57,438 bases of DNA, from assembly GCA_030655515.1 (NCBI GenBank), contig JAURVI010000024.1, positions 1 through 57,438 of the forward strand, read 5' to 3'. Both the position numbers and the translations under genes were made by a program. Numbering within the stretch: the first letter of the stretch is position 1; each line of letters opens with the position of its first letter. Of this stretch, positions 10,641 to 19,153 are shown piece after piece. The DNA comes from Polaromonas sp. (GTDB lineage: Bacteria > Pseudomonadota > Gammaproteobacteria > Burkholderiales > Burkholderiaceae_C). The notes beneath the pieces are model-generated. The model was not told the origin of the DNA and did no database searches. It worked only from the letters and a program-made list of their open reading frames with translations.

Positions 10641-11975
10641 ATGGCATTGGTAGACATTCAAGTTCCCGACATCGGCGACTTCAAGGATGTCGTCGTCATC
10701 GAAGTGCTGGTCAAGGTCGGCGATACGGTCAAGACGGAGCAGTCGCTGGTGACGGTGGAGTCGGACAAGGCTTCGATGGAAATTCCGTCCTCGTCGGCAG
10801 GCGTGCTCAGGGAGCTCAAGGTCAAGCTCGGCGACAAGATCAATGCCGGCGACTTGCTGGCGGTGCTGGAAAGCGCCATTTCTCCTCCTCCCCCTCCGGG
10901 GGAGGGTAGGGAGGGAGTCGCAGCGGTCGCGCCGACACCAGTTTTTGCACAAACGCCGATGCCCTCTTCCCAACCCTCCCCCAGCGGGGGCGGGAGTCAA
11001 GTCCAAGCTGCTCACGAACCCACCGCCGCATTCACCGGCACATTGCCGCATGCTTCCCCGTCCGTGCGCAAGTTTGCGCGCGAGCTCGGTGTGCCGCTGG
11101 CCGAAGTCGAAGGCAGCGGCCCGAAAGGCCGCATCATGCTGGACGACGTGCAGGGGTTCACAAAGTCCGTCATGGCCGGCGAGGCCCGCACGCAAGCCCA
11201 GGCAGCGAAAGCACCCGTAGCGGCTGGCGGTGACGGCGCTGCGCTGGGCCTGCTGCCATGGCCCCAGGTCGATTTCGCAAAATTCGGTCCGCTCGAGCGC
11301 CGGGACATGTTCCGCATCAAGAAAATCGGCGGCGCCAACCTGCATCGCAACTGGGTGATGATCCCGCACGTCTGCAACCACGACGATGCCGACATCACCG
11401 AGCTGGAAGCCTTCCGTGTGCTGATGAATAAGGAAAATGGAAAAGACGGCATCAAGATCACCATGCTGGCCTTCCTGATCAAGGCCTCGGTCGCGGCTTT
11501 GAAAAAGTTTCCCGAGTTCAATGCCTCGCTGGATGGCGAGCAACTGGTCTTCAAGCAGTATTACAACGTCGCGTTCGCCGCCGACACGCCCCATGGTCTG
11601 GTTGTTCCGGTCATCAAGGACGCCGACAAAAAAGGCATTGTGCAGATTTCGCAGGAGATGAGCGAACTCGCAAAAAAAGCGCGCGACGGCAAGCTCAGCC
11701 CGGCTGACATGCAGGGCGCCTGCTTCACGATATCGTCGCTGGGCGGCATTGGCGGGCGTTATTTCACGCCCATCATCAACGCCCCGGAAGTCGCCATTCT
11801 GGGCGTCTGCAAGTCGACGACGCAACCCGTGTGGGACGGCCAGGCTTTCCAGCCGCGCCTGATGCTGCCGCTCTCCTTGAGCTGGGATCACCGCGTCATC
11901 GACGGCGCGGCCGCTGCGCGCTTCAACGCCTACCTGGGCCAGATACTGGGTGATTTCCGCAGGGTTCTTTTATGA
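10641..11975 (+). CDS. aceF: Dihydrolipoamide acetyltransferase (E2) of pyruvate dehydrogenase, with repeat-derived linker
   Basis: Core of the pyruvate dehydrogenase complex; transfers acetyl from the lipoyl arm to CoA. A single N-terminal lipoyl domain (about 1-78) carries the lipoylated Lys in VESDKASMEIP. The peripheral-subunit binding domain (about 137-170) begins ASPSVRKFARELG. The catalytic domain ends with SWDHRVIDGAAAARF, with H417 and D421 as the catalytic pair. At 444 residues it is a one-lipoyl form. The linker at about residues 81-118 is unusual: its DNA is made of two inverted GC-rich palindromes and encodes SPPPPPGEGREG and PSPSGGG. It starts 33 bp after aceE and overlaps lpdA by 4 bp (ATGA), so translation is probably coupled. 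Confidence 0.96.
   Translation: MALVDIQVPDIGDFKDVVVIEVLVKVGDTVKTEQSLVTVESDKASMEIPSSSAGVLRELKVKLGDKINAGDLLAVLESAISPPPPPGEGREGVAAVAPTPVFAQTPMPSSQPSPSGGGSQVQAAHEPTAAFTGTLPHASPSVRKFARELGVPLAEVEGSGPKGRIMLDDVQGFTKSVMAGEARTQAQAAKAPVAAGGDGAALGLLPWPQVDFAKFGPLERRDMFRIKKIGGANLHRNWVMIPHVCNHDDADITELEAFRVLMNKENGKDGIKITMLAFLIKASVAALKKFPEFNASLDGEQLVFKQYYNVAFAADTPHGLVVPVIKDADKKGIVQISQEMSELAKKARDGKLSPADMQGACFTISSLGGIGGRYFTPIINAPEVAILGVCKSTTQPVWDGQAFQPRLMLPLSLSWDHRVIDGAAAARFNAYLGQILGDFRRVLL
10884..10994. repeat. Pair of inverted GC-rich palindromic repeats inside aceF
   Basis: The first palindrome is at 10887-10905 (8-bp stem CCTCCCCC/GGGGGAGG, loop TCC). The second is at 10974-10994 (9-bp stem CCCTCCCCC/GGGGGCGGG with one mismatch, loop AGC). 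The flank after the first (GGTAGGGAGGG) is close to the reverse complement of the flank before the second (TTCCCAACCCTCC), so the two are inverted copies, arranged like paired REP/BIME units. The whole block stays in frame and encodes the Pro/Gly-rich linker of AceF. Confidence 0.8.
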
Positions 11976-13450
11976 CAACCCTGGATTGCGATTTGCTGGT
12001 GCTGGGCGCCGGCCCTGGCGGCTATTCGGCGGCTTTCCGCGCGGCCGACCTCGGTTTGAACGTGGTGCTGGTCGAGCGTTACGCCACGCTGGGCGGCGTC
12101 TGCCTGAACGTCGGCTGCATCCCATCCAAGGCTCTGCTGCATGTGGCTGCCGTGATGGACGAGGTCAAACATTTTGGCAGCCTGGGTGTGAGTTTTGGCG
12201 AACCCGTGCTGGATGTCGCCAAGCTGCGCACACACAAGGAAAAAGTGATTGGCAAGCTGACCGGCGGCCTGAGCGCGATGGCCAAAATGCGCAAGGTCAC
12301 GGTGCTGCGCGGTTTGGGCAGCTTCGCCTCCGCCCATCATTTGAAAGTCGAAGAGACGACCGGCGGCGCACAGGAAAAAACCGGCAAACAACAAACCATT
12401 GCCTTCAAGCGCTGCATCATCGCGGCGGGCGCGCAGGCGGTGCGCCTGTCCTTCATGCCCGAGGACCCGCGCGTGGTGGACTCGACCGGCGCACTGAACC
12501 TGACGCAAGTGCCCAAACGCATGCTGATTCTGGGCGGCGGCATCATCGGGCTGGAGATGGGCACGGTGTACAGCACGCTGGGCGCGCGCCTCGATGTTGT
12601 TGAAATGCTCGATGGCCTGATGCCGGGTGCCGACCGGGACCTGGTCAAGGTTTGGCAAAAAATGAATGCGCCGCGTTTTGACAACATCCTGCTCAAGACG
12701 AAAACCGTGGGTGCCAGGGCGACCCCGGCCGGTATTGAAGTCAGCCTCGAAGGCGAGGGTGCTCCGGCATCGCAAACCTACGACCTGGTGCTGCAGGCCG
12801 TGGGCCGCGCACCGAACGGCAAGAAAATATTGGCTGAGAAAGCTGGCGTCAGCGTGACCGACCGCGGCTTCATCCCGGTCGATATTCAAATGCGAACCAA
12901 CGTGCCGCACATCTTTGCGATTGGCGACATCGTCGGCCAACCGATGCTGGCGCACAAGGCGGTGCATGAAGCCCATGTGGCCGCGGAAGTGATTGCCGGT
13001 GAACTGAAGGGCAACAAGGAACTCGCCAGCGCGGCTTTCAATGCCCGTGTGATTCCCAGCGTGGCCTACACCGACCCCGAAATCGCCTGGGTCGGTCTGA
13101 CCGAGACCGAAGCCAAAGCGCAAGGCATCCAGGTCAAGAAAGGCCTGTTCCCGTGGAGCGCCTCGGGCCGTGCGATTGCCAACGGCCGCGACGAAGGCTT
13201 CACCAAGCTGCTGTTCGACGACAGCCCGGCAGCACACGGCCACGGCAAGATACTCGGTGGCGGCATTGTCGGCACCCATGCCGGCGACATGATCGGCGAG
13301 ATCGCGCTGGCGATAGAAATGGGCGCCGACGCGGTAGACATCGGCAAGACGATTCACCCGCACCCGACGCTGGGCGAGAGCATGGGCATGGCTGCGGAAG
13401 TGGCGCACGGTGGCTGCACCGACCTGCCGCCTGCCAGGAAATTTAGCTGA
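11972..13450 (+). CDS. lpdA: Dihydrolipoyl dehydrogenase (E3)
   Basis: FAD enzyme that reoxidises the dihydrolipoyl arm of AceF with NAD. The 492 residues start with the FAD-binding fold LVLGAGPGGYSAAFRAAD. The redox disulfide is C44-C49 in GGVCLNVGCIPSK. The NAD-binding motif ILGGGIIGLEMGTVYSTLG lies near residue 190, a second FAD motif FAIGDIVGQPMLAHKA near 312, and the catalytic His-Glu pair is in HPHPTLGE near the C-terminus. There is no N-terminal lipoyl domain, unlike the longer E3 forms of some betaproteobacteria. It is coupled to aceF by a 4-bp overlap and its end overlaps the convergent next gene by 8 bp. Confidence 0.97.
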   Translation: MTTLDCDLLVLGAGPGGYSAAFRAADLGLNVVLVERYATLGGVCLNVGCIPSKALLHVAAVMDEVKHFGSLGVSFGEPVLDVAKLRTHKEKVIGKLTGGLSAMAKMRKVTVLRGLGSFASAHHLKVEETTGGAQEKTGKQQTIAFKRCIIAAGAQAVRLSFMPEDPRVVDSTGALNLTQVPKRMLILGGGIIGLEMGTVYSTLGARLDVVEMLDGLMPGADRDLVKVWQKMNAPRFDNILLKTKTVGARATPAGIEVSLEGEGAPASQTYDLVLQAVGRAPNGKKILAEKAGVSVTDRGFIPVDIQMRTNVPHIFAIGDIVGQPMLAHKAVHEAHVAAEVIAGELKGNKELASAAFNARVIPSVAYTDPEIAWVGLTETEAKAQGIQVKKGLFPWSASGRAIANGRDEGFTKLLFDDSPAAHGHGKILGGGIVGTHAGDMIGEIALAIEMGADAVDIGKTIHPHPTLGESMGMAAEVAHGGCTDLPPARKFS

Positions 13451-14030
13451 CCTTGCCGAGGCCGGCGCGGAACTCCTCAAGCTTTGCTTCATAGTCAGCG
13501 GCGTCGCCGTAGTCCAGAAAGCGGTTGTAGCGGGCGTGTGTGCCCAGTATTTTGTGCGCGTGTTTGATCGGGCAAAAATACTCTTCGGTCCGGGCGATGA
13601 TCTCAGCCATGTAACCCATCAGGCCGCTGGCGTAGGTGCAGTAGGTGCAATGGAATTTTTCGATGAAATTGAGATAGCCAAGGTGCTGCCGATCAAACAC
13701 GATGTAGTCGGAGCGTCGGACCTTGGTGACACCGTAGATCGGGAAACAGGTGAACTGGTAGAAACTGACAAAAAAATCCAGCATCATCAGCGGAAATACC
13801 ATGCCGTAGATGATGGGTCCGGTGATCAGATTTTGCGGTCGGTTGGTGACCAGCCAGCGAAAGAAATTTTTCTTCAGTTTGCGATGTGCTGCTTTGACCG
13901 AGCGGTCAAACTCCACCCGCTTGCCCTTGATCTGAAAGAACATCCTGCTCTCCTGGTCATGGACTGCTGTTCGCAAGTCATCTTCAAGCGCTGCCATTTG
14001 GGCCAGTATTCGGGTGATTCGGTCGTTCAT
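13443..14030 (-). CDS. Conserved hypothetical protein with a hydrophobic centre and Cys-rich segment
   Basis: A 195-residue protein I recognise only as a conserved hypothetical of Burkholderiales. The N-terminus is charged and probably helical. A hydrophobic stretch follows at about 70-97 (LITGPIIYGMVFPLMMLDFF) and could be a membrane hairpin. The segment at about 122-155 holds FHCTYCTYASG and EEYFCPIKHAHK, a C-x2-C plus distal Cys/His set that could bind metal. The gene converges on lpdA with an 8-bp overlap, and a GC-rich repeat lies just upstream of its start. No function is proposed. Confidence 0.7.
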   Translation of the reverse strand: MNDRITRILAQMAALEDDLRTAVHDQESRMFFQIKGKRVEFDRSVKAAHRKLKKNFFRWLVTNRPQNLITGPIIYGMVFPLMMLDFFVSFYQFTCFPIYGVTKVRRSDYIVFDRQHLGYLNFIEKFHCTYCTYASGLMGYMAEIIARTEEYFCPIKHAHKILGTHARYNRFLDYGDAADYEAKLEEFRAGLGKVS

Positions 14031-14050
14031 GGGATTCCTATGCAGAAAAA

Positions 14051-14124
14051 CTCAAGCCGCCGGCTGGCGGCCTGCGTCCCCTCGGGGCGGCCGTGACGCG
14101 GCGAAGCCGGGAACGTGGGGGCCA
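14051..14124. repeat. Intergenic GC-rich repeat, copy 1
   Basis: Holds the palindromic core CCCCTCGGGGCGG followed by GCGGCGAAG and GAACGTGGGGGCC. The same order (palindrome, GCGAA, then CGTGGGGG) recurs at 19,050, 19,785 (inverted), 47,622 and 50,547 (inverted, inside narG). It lies between two minus-strand genes. Confidence 0.6.
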
Positions 14125-14138
14125 TATCGACAGGTATG

Positions 14139-14525
14139 CTAAACGATCAACGCGCCCCGCTCGACCAGCAGTTCCCGGAGCACTGATCGGTGGCAGCGCG
14201 CTTCGTCCGCGCAGTAGCAGCCCACTGAAAAGTCGGCGCTGTGTGACAGCGCGGCCAGCAGGTCCAGGCTGCGGCTGGCATCGGCCTCGTTCATCTCCGA
14301 ACGGTATTTCTTTTTGAAGTTCGCCCAGTCGCGTTCATTGTCAGCCGACTGTCCGGTTTTCATGGCGTCTGCGCTCGGGGCCAGATTCGGATACCACACG
14401 TCGTACCAATTCTGCGTTGCGAACTCGGCCTTGGGCACACCACGCGGCGGACGCCGCACCGTGCCGATGCGCAGGCCTTCGGCGGGAAGACGTTCTGTGC
14501 CAAGCCTCACGATGTTTACCGTCAT
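14139..14525 (-). CDS. DUF488 family protein
   Basis: A 128-residue small cytosolic protein. The N-terminal IVRLGTERLPAEGLRIGTVRRPPRGV, the WYDVWYPNLAPS segment and the C-terminal CYCADEARCHRSVLRELL are characteristic of the DUF488 family. The CYC..E..CHR motif is its most conserved feature. Members are of unknown biochemical role; the Cys/His motif suggests nucleic-acid or metal binding, but this is inference. The start is set by GGAGGCTCC upstream on the minus strand. Its neighbours are a GC-rich repeat and two tRNA genes. Confidence 0.85.
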   Translation of the reverse strand: MTVNIVRLGTERLPAEGLRIGTVRRPPRGVPKAEFATQNWYDVWYPNLAPSADAMKTGQSADNERDWANFKKKYRSEMNEADASRSLDLLAALSHSADFSVGCYCADEARCHRSVLRELLVERGALIV

Positions 14526-14714
14526 TGGAGCCTCCTGTTGAATTTCCGCTTCGCCATTTTATGGTGAGTCGGCTTGCAGCCGTGTTTTCGAAATCAAGCT
14601 GTTCCAGGGCAAGCGCCTGGTGATCCAGGAGCCGTTCCTGCCCGGGCGTTGCTCGAAGGCGGCAAGCCGCTGTTTTCTGACTGGCGCTGCATTCCAGGGC
14701 GCGTGGTATCGCAG

Positions 14715-14791
<77 letters not shown>

Positions 14792-14795
14792 ATAT

Positions 14796-14824
14796 AAAAA
14801 AAGCCCACAATGTGAGCTTTTTTT
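14796..14824. terminator. Bidirectional hairpin between the two tRNA genes
   Basis: Symmetric hairpin AAAAAAAGC ... GCTTTTTTT with an inner CAC/GTG pairing. It has an A run on one side and a T run on the other, so it can act as an intrinsic terminator on either strand. On the minus strand it follows tRNA-Pro by 13 bp. Confidence 0.65.
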
Positions 14825-14837
14825 ATAGATGGATTCT

Positions 14838-14914
14838 TGGTCGGAGTACAAGGATTCGAACCTTGGACCCCCTGGTCCCAAACCAGGTGCGCTACCAGAC
14901 TGCGCCACACTCCG
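14838..14914 (-). tRNA. tRNA-Pro (anticodon TGG)
   Basis: 77 nt with encoded CCA. The acceptor stem CGGAGTG pairs with TACTCCG (one G-T pair). The D arm contains GCGCAGTCTGGTAGCGC, the anticodon loop TTTGGGA gives anticodon TGG, and the T arm contains AGGTTCGAATCCT. A TATAAT element lies 12 bp upstream. Confidence 0.97.
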
Positions 14915-14925
14915 ACTAGTCGAGC

Positions 14926-14954
14926 ATTATAGACCGAACGGCGTCGCATGGGAA
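14926..14954 (-). promoter_or_regulatory. Putative sigma-70 promoter of tRNA-Pro
   Basis: On the minus strand a perfect TATAAT (14,926-14,931) lies 12 bp before the tRNA 5' end. The sequence TTCCCA sits 17 bp further upstream as a weak -35 element. The position fits a start a few bases before the mature tRNA. Confidence 0.55.
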
Positions 14955-15070
14955 CCTGTTGCACAACTGGGCGCGCGCACCAGGTCAACGCATGACGTGA
15001 ACTTTGCGGTCATGGGGTGTGGGCCAGGAATAAACCTTGGGCATGGATGCAACGCCGGGTGCGATTCACC

Positions 15071-16330
15071 TTAGCTACCGCGGGTCACCGGCATGTCTAC
15101 TTCGCCAGGCATCAACAGGTGTTTGGCCAGCTCCAGCTTGGCCAGCGAAGCGCGATGCACTTCATCCGGGCCATCGGCCAGGCGCAGCGTGCGCTGGTGC
15201 GCGTAGGCGTAGGCCAGCGGGAAATCGTCGGAGACGCCGCCGCCGCCATGGGCCTGAATCGCCCAGTCAACGATCTGGCACGCCATGGCGGGCGCCACCA
15301 CCTTGATCATCGCGATCTCGGCCTTGGCGACCTTGTTGCCGACGGTGTCCATCATGTAGGCGGCCTTGAGCGTCAGCAATCTAGCCTGGTCGATCAGGCA
15401 GCGGGCATCGGCAATGCGTTCGTGCCAGACTGACTGGCGCGCGACAGGCTTGCCGAAAGCCACGCGGCTGTTCAGGCGCTTGCACATCAGTTCGAGGGCG
15501 CGCTCGGCAACGCCGATGCTGCGCATGCAGTGGTGAATCCGTCCGGGGCCGAGGCGGCCCTGGGCAATTTCAAAACCGCGGCCTTCGCCCAGCAGCATGT
15601 TGCTGGCCGGGACGCGCACATCGGTCAGCCGCACCTCCATATGGCCGTGCGGCGCGTCGTCGTAGCCAAATACGCTCAAGGGGCGGGTGACGGTGATGCC
15701 TGGCGTATTGGCAGGCACCAGAATCATGGACTGCTGCTCGTGGCGTCCGGCGTCGGGGTTGGTCTTGCCCATGACGATGTAAATCGCGCAGCGCGGATCC
15801 CCAGCACCCGAGGACCACCATTTCAGGCCGTTGAGCACGTAGTCGTCACCGTCGCGCTCGATACGGCACTGGATGTTGGTGGCGTCGGAGGACGCCACGT
15901 CGGGCTCGGTCATCAGGAAGGCCGAGCGGATATCGCCCTTAAGCAGCGGCTCCAGCCAGCGGTCCTTGTTGGCCTCCGAGCCGTAACGCGCAATGGTTTC
16001 CATGTTGCCGGTGTCGGGCGCCGAGCAGTTGAAGATTTCAGGCGCAAAAGGCACGCGGCCCATGATTTCGCACAGCGGCGCGTACTCCAGATTCGACAGG
16101 CCCTCGGGCGCACGCGGTGAGTGCGGCAAAAACAGGTTCCACAAGCCGGCCGTGCGCGCCTTGGGCTTGAGTTCTTCGATGAGGGTGGTAGGTATCCACG
16201 GGTTGCCCTTGGCGCGGTTTTCGGCAATTTCGCGGAAGAAACGCGCCTCGTTCGGGTAAACATGCTGGTCCATGAATGTCAGCAGGCGGGCCTGCAGTTC
16301 CTGAACCTTGGGGGTGTAGCTGAAGTCCAT
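15071..16330 (-). CDS. Acyl-CoA dehydrogenase (ACAD10/11-like)
   Basis: FAD enzyme for the first step of acyl-CoA beta-oxidation. I place the start at the ATG at 16,330 ([16 protein letters not shown], preceded by GGAGATATACCA), giving 419 residues; an in-frame extension upstream of it has no family resemblance. The N-terminal helical domain, the FAD/substrate middle domain ([24 protein letters not shown]) and the C-terminal helical domain ([38 protein letters not shown]) are in normal order. The next gene upstream encodes an APH-like protein. The two correspond to the two halves of eukaryotic ACAD11, which handles 4-hydroxy acyl-CoAs, so they probably work together. Confidence 0.93.
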   Translation of the reverse strand: MDFSYTPKVQELQARLLTFMDQHVYPNEARFFREIAENRAKGNPWIPTTLIEELKPKARTAGLWNLFLPHSPRAPEGLSNLEYAPLCEIMGRVPFAPEIFNCSAPDTGNMETIARYGSEANKDRWLEPLLKGDIRSAFLMTEPDVASSDATNIQCRIERDGDDYVLNGLKWWSSGAGDPRCAIYIVMGKTNPDAGRHEQQSMILVPANTPGITVTRPLSVFGYDDAPHGHMEVRLTDVRVPASNMLLGEGRGFEIAQGRLGPGRIHHCMRSIGVAERALELMCKRLNSRVAFGKPVARQSVWHERIADARCLIDQARLLTLKAAYMMDTVGNKVAKAEIAMIKVVAPAMACQIVDWAIQAHGGGGVSDDFPLAYAYAHQRTLRLADGPDEVHRASLAKLELAKHLLMPGEVDMPVTRGS

Positions 16331-16376
16331 TGGTATATCTCCTGGGGTGGCGTCGTGGTTGAGGGGTGAGGGCCGG

Positions 16377-17477
16377 TCAGGCGCCCTGCGATTGGCTCTT
16401 CTGGGCAAAACTCCAGGCCAGGCGGGCCATCGCGGGCGCGCCTTTGGCGGCGTTGACCGCCTGGGCGCTGGCCGCGGTGCCGGTTTCGACCCGTTTGGCA
16501 ATGCCCTGCAAAATGGCAGCGAGCCTGAACAGGTTGTAGGCGAGGTAAAAATTCCAGTCGGCCTTGATCTGCCCGGGGCTGGAAAAACCGGTGCGTTCGC
16601 AGTACAGGCGGATGTACTCGGCCTCGGTGGGAATGCCCAGGCTGGCCACGTCAAGGCCGCCTATGCCGCGAAACGCGCCCGGCGGAATGTGCCAGGCCAT
16701 GCAGTGGTAGCTGAAGTCGGCCAGTGGATGGCCCAGCGTCGAGAGTTCCCAGTCCAGCACCGCCAGCACACGCGGCTCGGTCGGGTGGAAGATCAGGTTG
16801 TCGAGCCGGAAATCGCCATGCACGATGGAGACCATGGTCTCGTCCCGTGCGCTGGCCGGAATGTTTTGGGGCAACCACTTCATCAGCTCATCCATTTCGG
16901 GGATGGGTTCGGTGATGGAGGCCACGTACTGCCTGCTCCAGCGGCCAAGCTGGCGTTCAAAATAATTGCCGGGCTTGCCGTAGTCGGCCAGACCGCGCTC
17001 GGCAAACTTGACCTTGTGCAGCGCGGCAATCACGCGGTTCATCTCGGTGTAGATATTCGCGCGCTGGGTGGTCGTCATGCCGGGCAGGGACTGGTCCCAG
17101 AGCACCCGGCCTTCGACAAACGCCATCACGTAGAAGGCGCGTCCGATCACGGCCTCGTCTTCGCACAGGCAATACATTTTGGCCACCGGCACGTCGGTGC
17201 CCTGCAGGCCGGTCATGACCTTGAACTCGCGCTCGACCGCGTGCGCCGACGGCAGCAGCTTGGCCACCGGGCCGGGCTTGGCGCGCATCACGTAAGCGCG
17301 TGCCGGCGTGACCAGCTTGTAGGTGGGGTTGGACTGGCCCCCTTTGAACATTTCCACGGTCAGCGGGCCCTGGAAACCCGGCAGGTTTTTCTCAAGGTAG
17401 GCGCTTAGCGCTGCGGTATCAAATGCATGCGGGTCCGGTACCGCGCGGGTGCCCAGGAAATGGTCGAAGTTGCTCAT
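16377..17477 (-). CDS. APH-like phosphotransferase family protein (ACAD11 N-domain type)
   Basis: A 366-residue protein of the aminoglycoside-phosphotransferase fold. The ATP site is suggested by [12 protein letters not shown] with the Lys/Arg strand YVMRAKPG. The catalytic loop is [13 protein letters not shown], with Asp and Asn in the expected places, and the metal-binding DWE ([20 protein letters not shown]) follows. This subfamily sits next to acyl-CoA dehydrogenases and is fused to one in ACAD10/11. A kinase role on hydroxyacyl-CoA is more likely than antibiotic resistance. It starts 3 bp after the Crp-family gene ends and precedes the dehydrogenase by 46 bp, forming an operon. Confidence 0.9.
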   Translation of the reverse strand: MSNFDHFLGTRAVPDPHAFDTAALSAYLEKNLPGFQGPLTVEMFKGGQSNPTYKLVTPARAYVMRAKPGPVAKLLPSAHAVEREFKVMTGLQGTDVPVAKMYCLCEDEAVIGRAFYVMAFVEGRVLWDQSLPGMTTTQRANIYTEMNRVIAALHKVKFAERGLADYGKPGNYFERQLGRWSRQYVASITEPIPEMDELMKWLPQNIPASARDETMVSIVHGDFRLDNLIFHPTEPRVLAVLDWELSTLGHPLADFSYHCMAWHIPPGAFRGIGGLDVASLGIPTEAEYIRLYCERTGFSSPGQIKADWNFYLAYNLFRLAAILQGIAKRVETGTAASAQAVNAAKGAPAMARLAWSFAQKSQSQGA

Positions 17478-17480
17478 CGC

Positions 17481-18206
17481 TTATTTTTCCAGATCGGCTT
17501 CAGAAATACGCAGCAGCGCTTCGCGGTTGCGCACCACCAGGCCGCCCGGTTCGATGCGGATCGCTTCTTCTCGCTCCATGGCCTTGAGTTCCTGGTTGAC
17601 GCGCTGGCGCGAGGCGCCCAGCAACTGCGCCAGCTCTTCCTGGGCCAACTGCAGGCCGATGCGCACTTCGCGTCCGTCGCTCAAACTGCTGACGCCGTAG
17701 CTGCGCACCAGGTGCAGCAACTGTTTGGCCAGCCGTGCCCGCAGCGGCAGGGTGTTGAGGTCTTCCACCAGGCCATAGAGCTGGCGAATGCGGCGTGCAT
17801 GCAGGCGCAGCATGGCTTCGTAAAGCTCCACATGCAAGTCCAGGATTTTCTTGAGGTCCGCTTTCGCCACGCACAGGATGGTGGTCTCGCCATGCGCATA
17901 GGCGTCGTGCGTGCGCCGGTCGCCGTCGAAGATCGCGACGTCGCCGAACCAGATGCCCGGCTCCACATAGGTCAGTGTGATCAGTTTGCCCGAGATCGAG
18001 GTTGAGCTGACCCGCACGGCGCCTTTGGCGCAGGCGATCCATTGCTCCGGCGGGTCGCCGCGGGCGGCGATCAGTTCGCCATCCTTGAAACGTTGGACGT
18101 AAGCGCATCGAAGTATGTCGTGCCGAAGGGAGGGGGAGAGCGATGAGAACCAGCGGCCACCGTTGATGGCCTCTCTTTCGCCTATCGTAAGAATGGGATC
18201 GTCCAT
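17481..18206 (-). CDS. Crp/Fnr-family transcription regulator
   Basis: A 241-residue regulator with an N-terminal cyclic-nucleotide-binding-like domain (about 20-135; FKDGELIAARGDPPEQ, PGIWFGDVAIFDGDRRTHDAYA) and a C-terminal winged helix (about 160-230) with QEELAQLLGASRQRVNQELKAMEREEAI. There are no Fnr-type cysteines, so it is neither an Fe-S oxygen sensor nor the denitrification regulator. It is first in the acyl-CoA dehydrogenase operon and probably controls it. The effector is unknown. Confidence 0.9.
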   Translation of the reverse strand: MDDPILTIGEREAINGGRWFSSLSPSLRHDILRCAYVQRFKDGELIAARGDPPEQWIACAKGAVRVSSTSISGKLITLTYVEPGIWFGDVAIFDGDRRTHDAYAHGETTILCVAKADLKKILDLHVELYEAMLRLHARRIRQLYGLVEDLNTLPLRARLAKQLLHLVRSYGVSSLSDGREVRIGLQLAQEELAQLLGASRQRVNQELKAMEREEAIRIEPGGLVVRNREALLRISEADLEK

Positions 18207-18269
18207 AACCTGTCTTTTGGGTGACTCACAAGCGATCTATTGTCGCGCCAGCGACGGCGGCCGGCCTGC

Positions 18270-19049
18270 TCAGAGGTAGGTAGGCGGGCGTTTTTCCAGA
18301 AAAGCCGCTATGCCTTCACCGCCATTGGGGTGGTGCAGATTACGCACAAAGTGCGCACGCTCGGCGTCCATCTGTTGGCTCAGGGTATTGGCCTGTGCCT
18401 CATTGATGAGCTCCTTGATGCTTCCAAGCGCGTTGGGCGCGCGCGCATTGAGCTGGTCGGCCAGCTTCAGGGCTTCATTCAAGGCGTTGCCGGCAGCGGC
18501 GGTGCGGTTAACCAGCCCCAGCGCATGCAGCCGTTGGGCATCAATGCGTGTACCGCACATCAGCAGTTCGGAGGCCAGCGCGCGCGGCAACGCGCGGCTC
18601 AGCGTCCAACTGCCGCCGCCATCGGGCGACAGGGCCACGTTGCTGTAGGCCATCACAAACAAGGCGTTGTCTGCGGCGACCACGAAGTCGCAGGCCAGCG
18701 CCAGAGAAAAACCGGCTCCCGCGGCCGCCCCTTCAACCGCCGCAATCACGGGTTTGGGAAAGGTTCGTATCGAGTCAATCCAACTGTGCAGGCCCTTGAC
18801 GCCCTGGTCTTGCACTTCGGGCGGTTGCCGCCGGTTGGCTTGCAGGCGCTTGAGGTTGCCGCCGGCACAAAAGTTCGCGCCTTCGCCGGTGATGACCACG
18901 CTGCGGATTTCGGGATTGTTCTCGGCGGCGTTGAGGGCTTCGACACCGGCCGCGTAAATTTCGGGTCCCAGGGCGTTTTTGAACTCGGGATTGCTCAGGG
19001 TCAGCACCAGGGTGCCGCCGTCGCTGGTGCTTTTCAGGGAGCAATTCAT
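18270..19049 (-). CDS. Enoyl-CoA hydratase/isomerase family protein
   Basis: Crotonase-fold enzyme of beta-oxidation or a related acyl-CoA pathway. I chose the ATG at 19,049 (MNCSLKSTSDGGTL), giving 259 residues. The longer in-frame ORF reaches back 33 codons, but those codons are translated repeat DNA. The oxyanion-hole strand is GEGANFCAGGNLKRL, and the second signature is AAVEGAAAGAGFSLALACDF. The usual second catalytic Glu position reads SPDGGGSW, so a Glu is replaced by Gly/Asp-type residues and hydratase activity itself is uncertain. It lies downstream of the broken 3-hydroxyacyl-CoA dehydrogenase on the same strand. Confidence 0.88.
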   Translation of the reverse strand: MNCSLKSTSDGGTLVLTLSNPEFKNALGPEIYAAGVEALNAAENNPEIRSVVITGEGANFCAGGNLKRLQANRRQPPEVQDQGVKGLHSWIDSIRTFPKPVIAAVEGAAAGAGFSLALACDFVVAADNALFVMAYSNVALSPDGGGSWTLSRALPRALASELLMCGTRIDAQRLHALGLVNRTAAAGNALNEALKLADQLNARAPNALGSIKELINEAQANTLSQQMDAERAHFVRNLHHPNGGEGIAAFLEKRPPTYL

Positions 19050-19128
19050 CGGTGTCCGCTCGGTCGCCCGGAGGGCGCTGAACGTCCCCTCGGGGGGCGG
19101 CGAAAAAAACGAGCGTGGGGGTGTTTCA
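19050..19128. repeat. Intergenic GC-rich repeat, copy 2
   Basis: Contains CGCCCGGAGGGCG, the core CCCCTCGGGGGGCGGCGAA and then GAGCGTGGGGGTGTTTCATCC. The tail GTGGGGGT..TTCATCCT is shared with the copy between narH and narG (47,622). It separates the hydratase start from the broken dehydrogenase. Confidence 0.7.
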
Positions 19129-19153
19129 TCCTGGTTTTCCTCATGCATCAGGC

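Noticed and set aside
14526..14714. Possible gene fragment between the DUF488 gene and tRNA-Arg
   Set aside because: Short open frames exist but none has a start, ribosome site or recognisable motif.
16331..16654. 108-codon N-terminal extension of the acyl-CoA dehydrogenase
   Set aside because: Overlaps the APH-like gene out of frame; the ATG at 16,330 has a ribosome site and gives the family's normal start.
19050..19148. 33-codon N-terminal extension of the enoyl-CoA hydratase
   Set aside because: It is translated repeat DNA; the ATG at 19,049 starts the crotonase fold.
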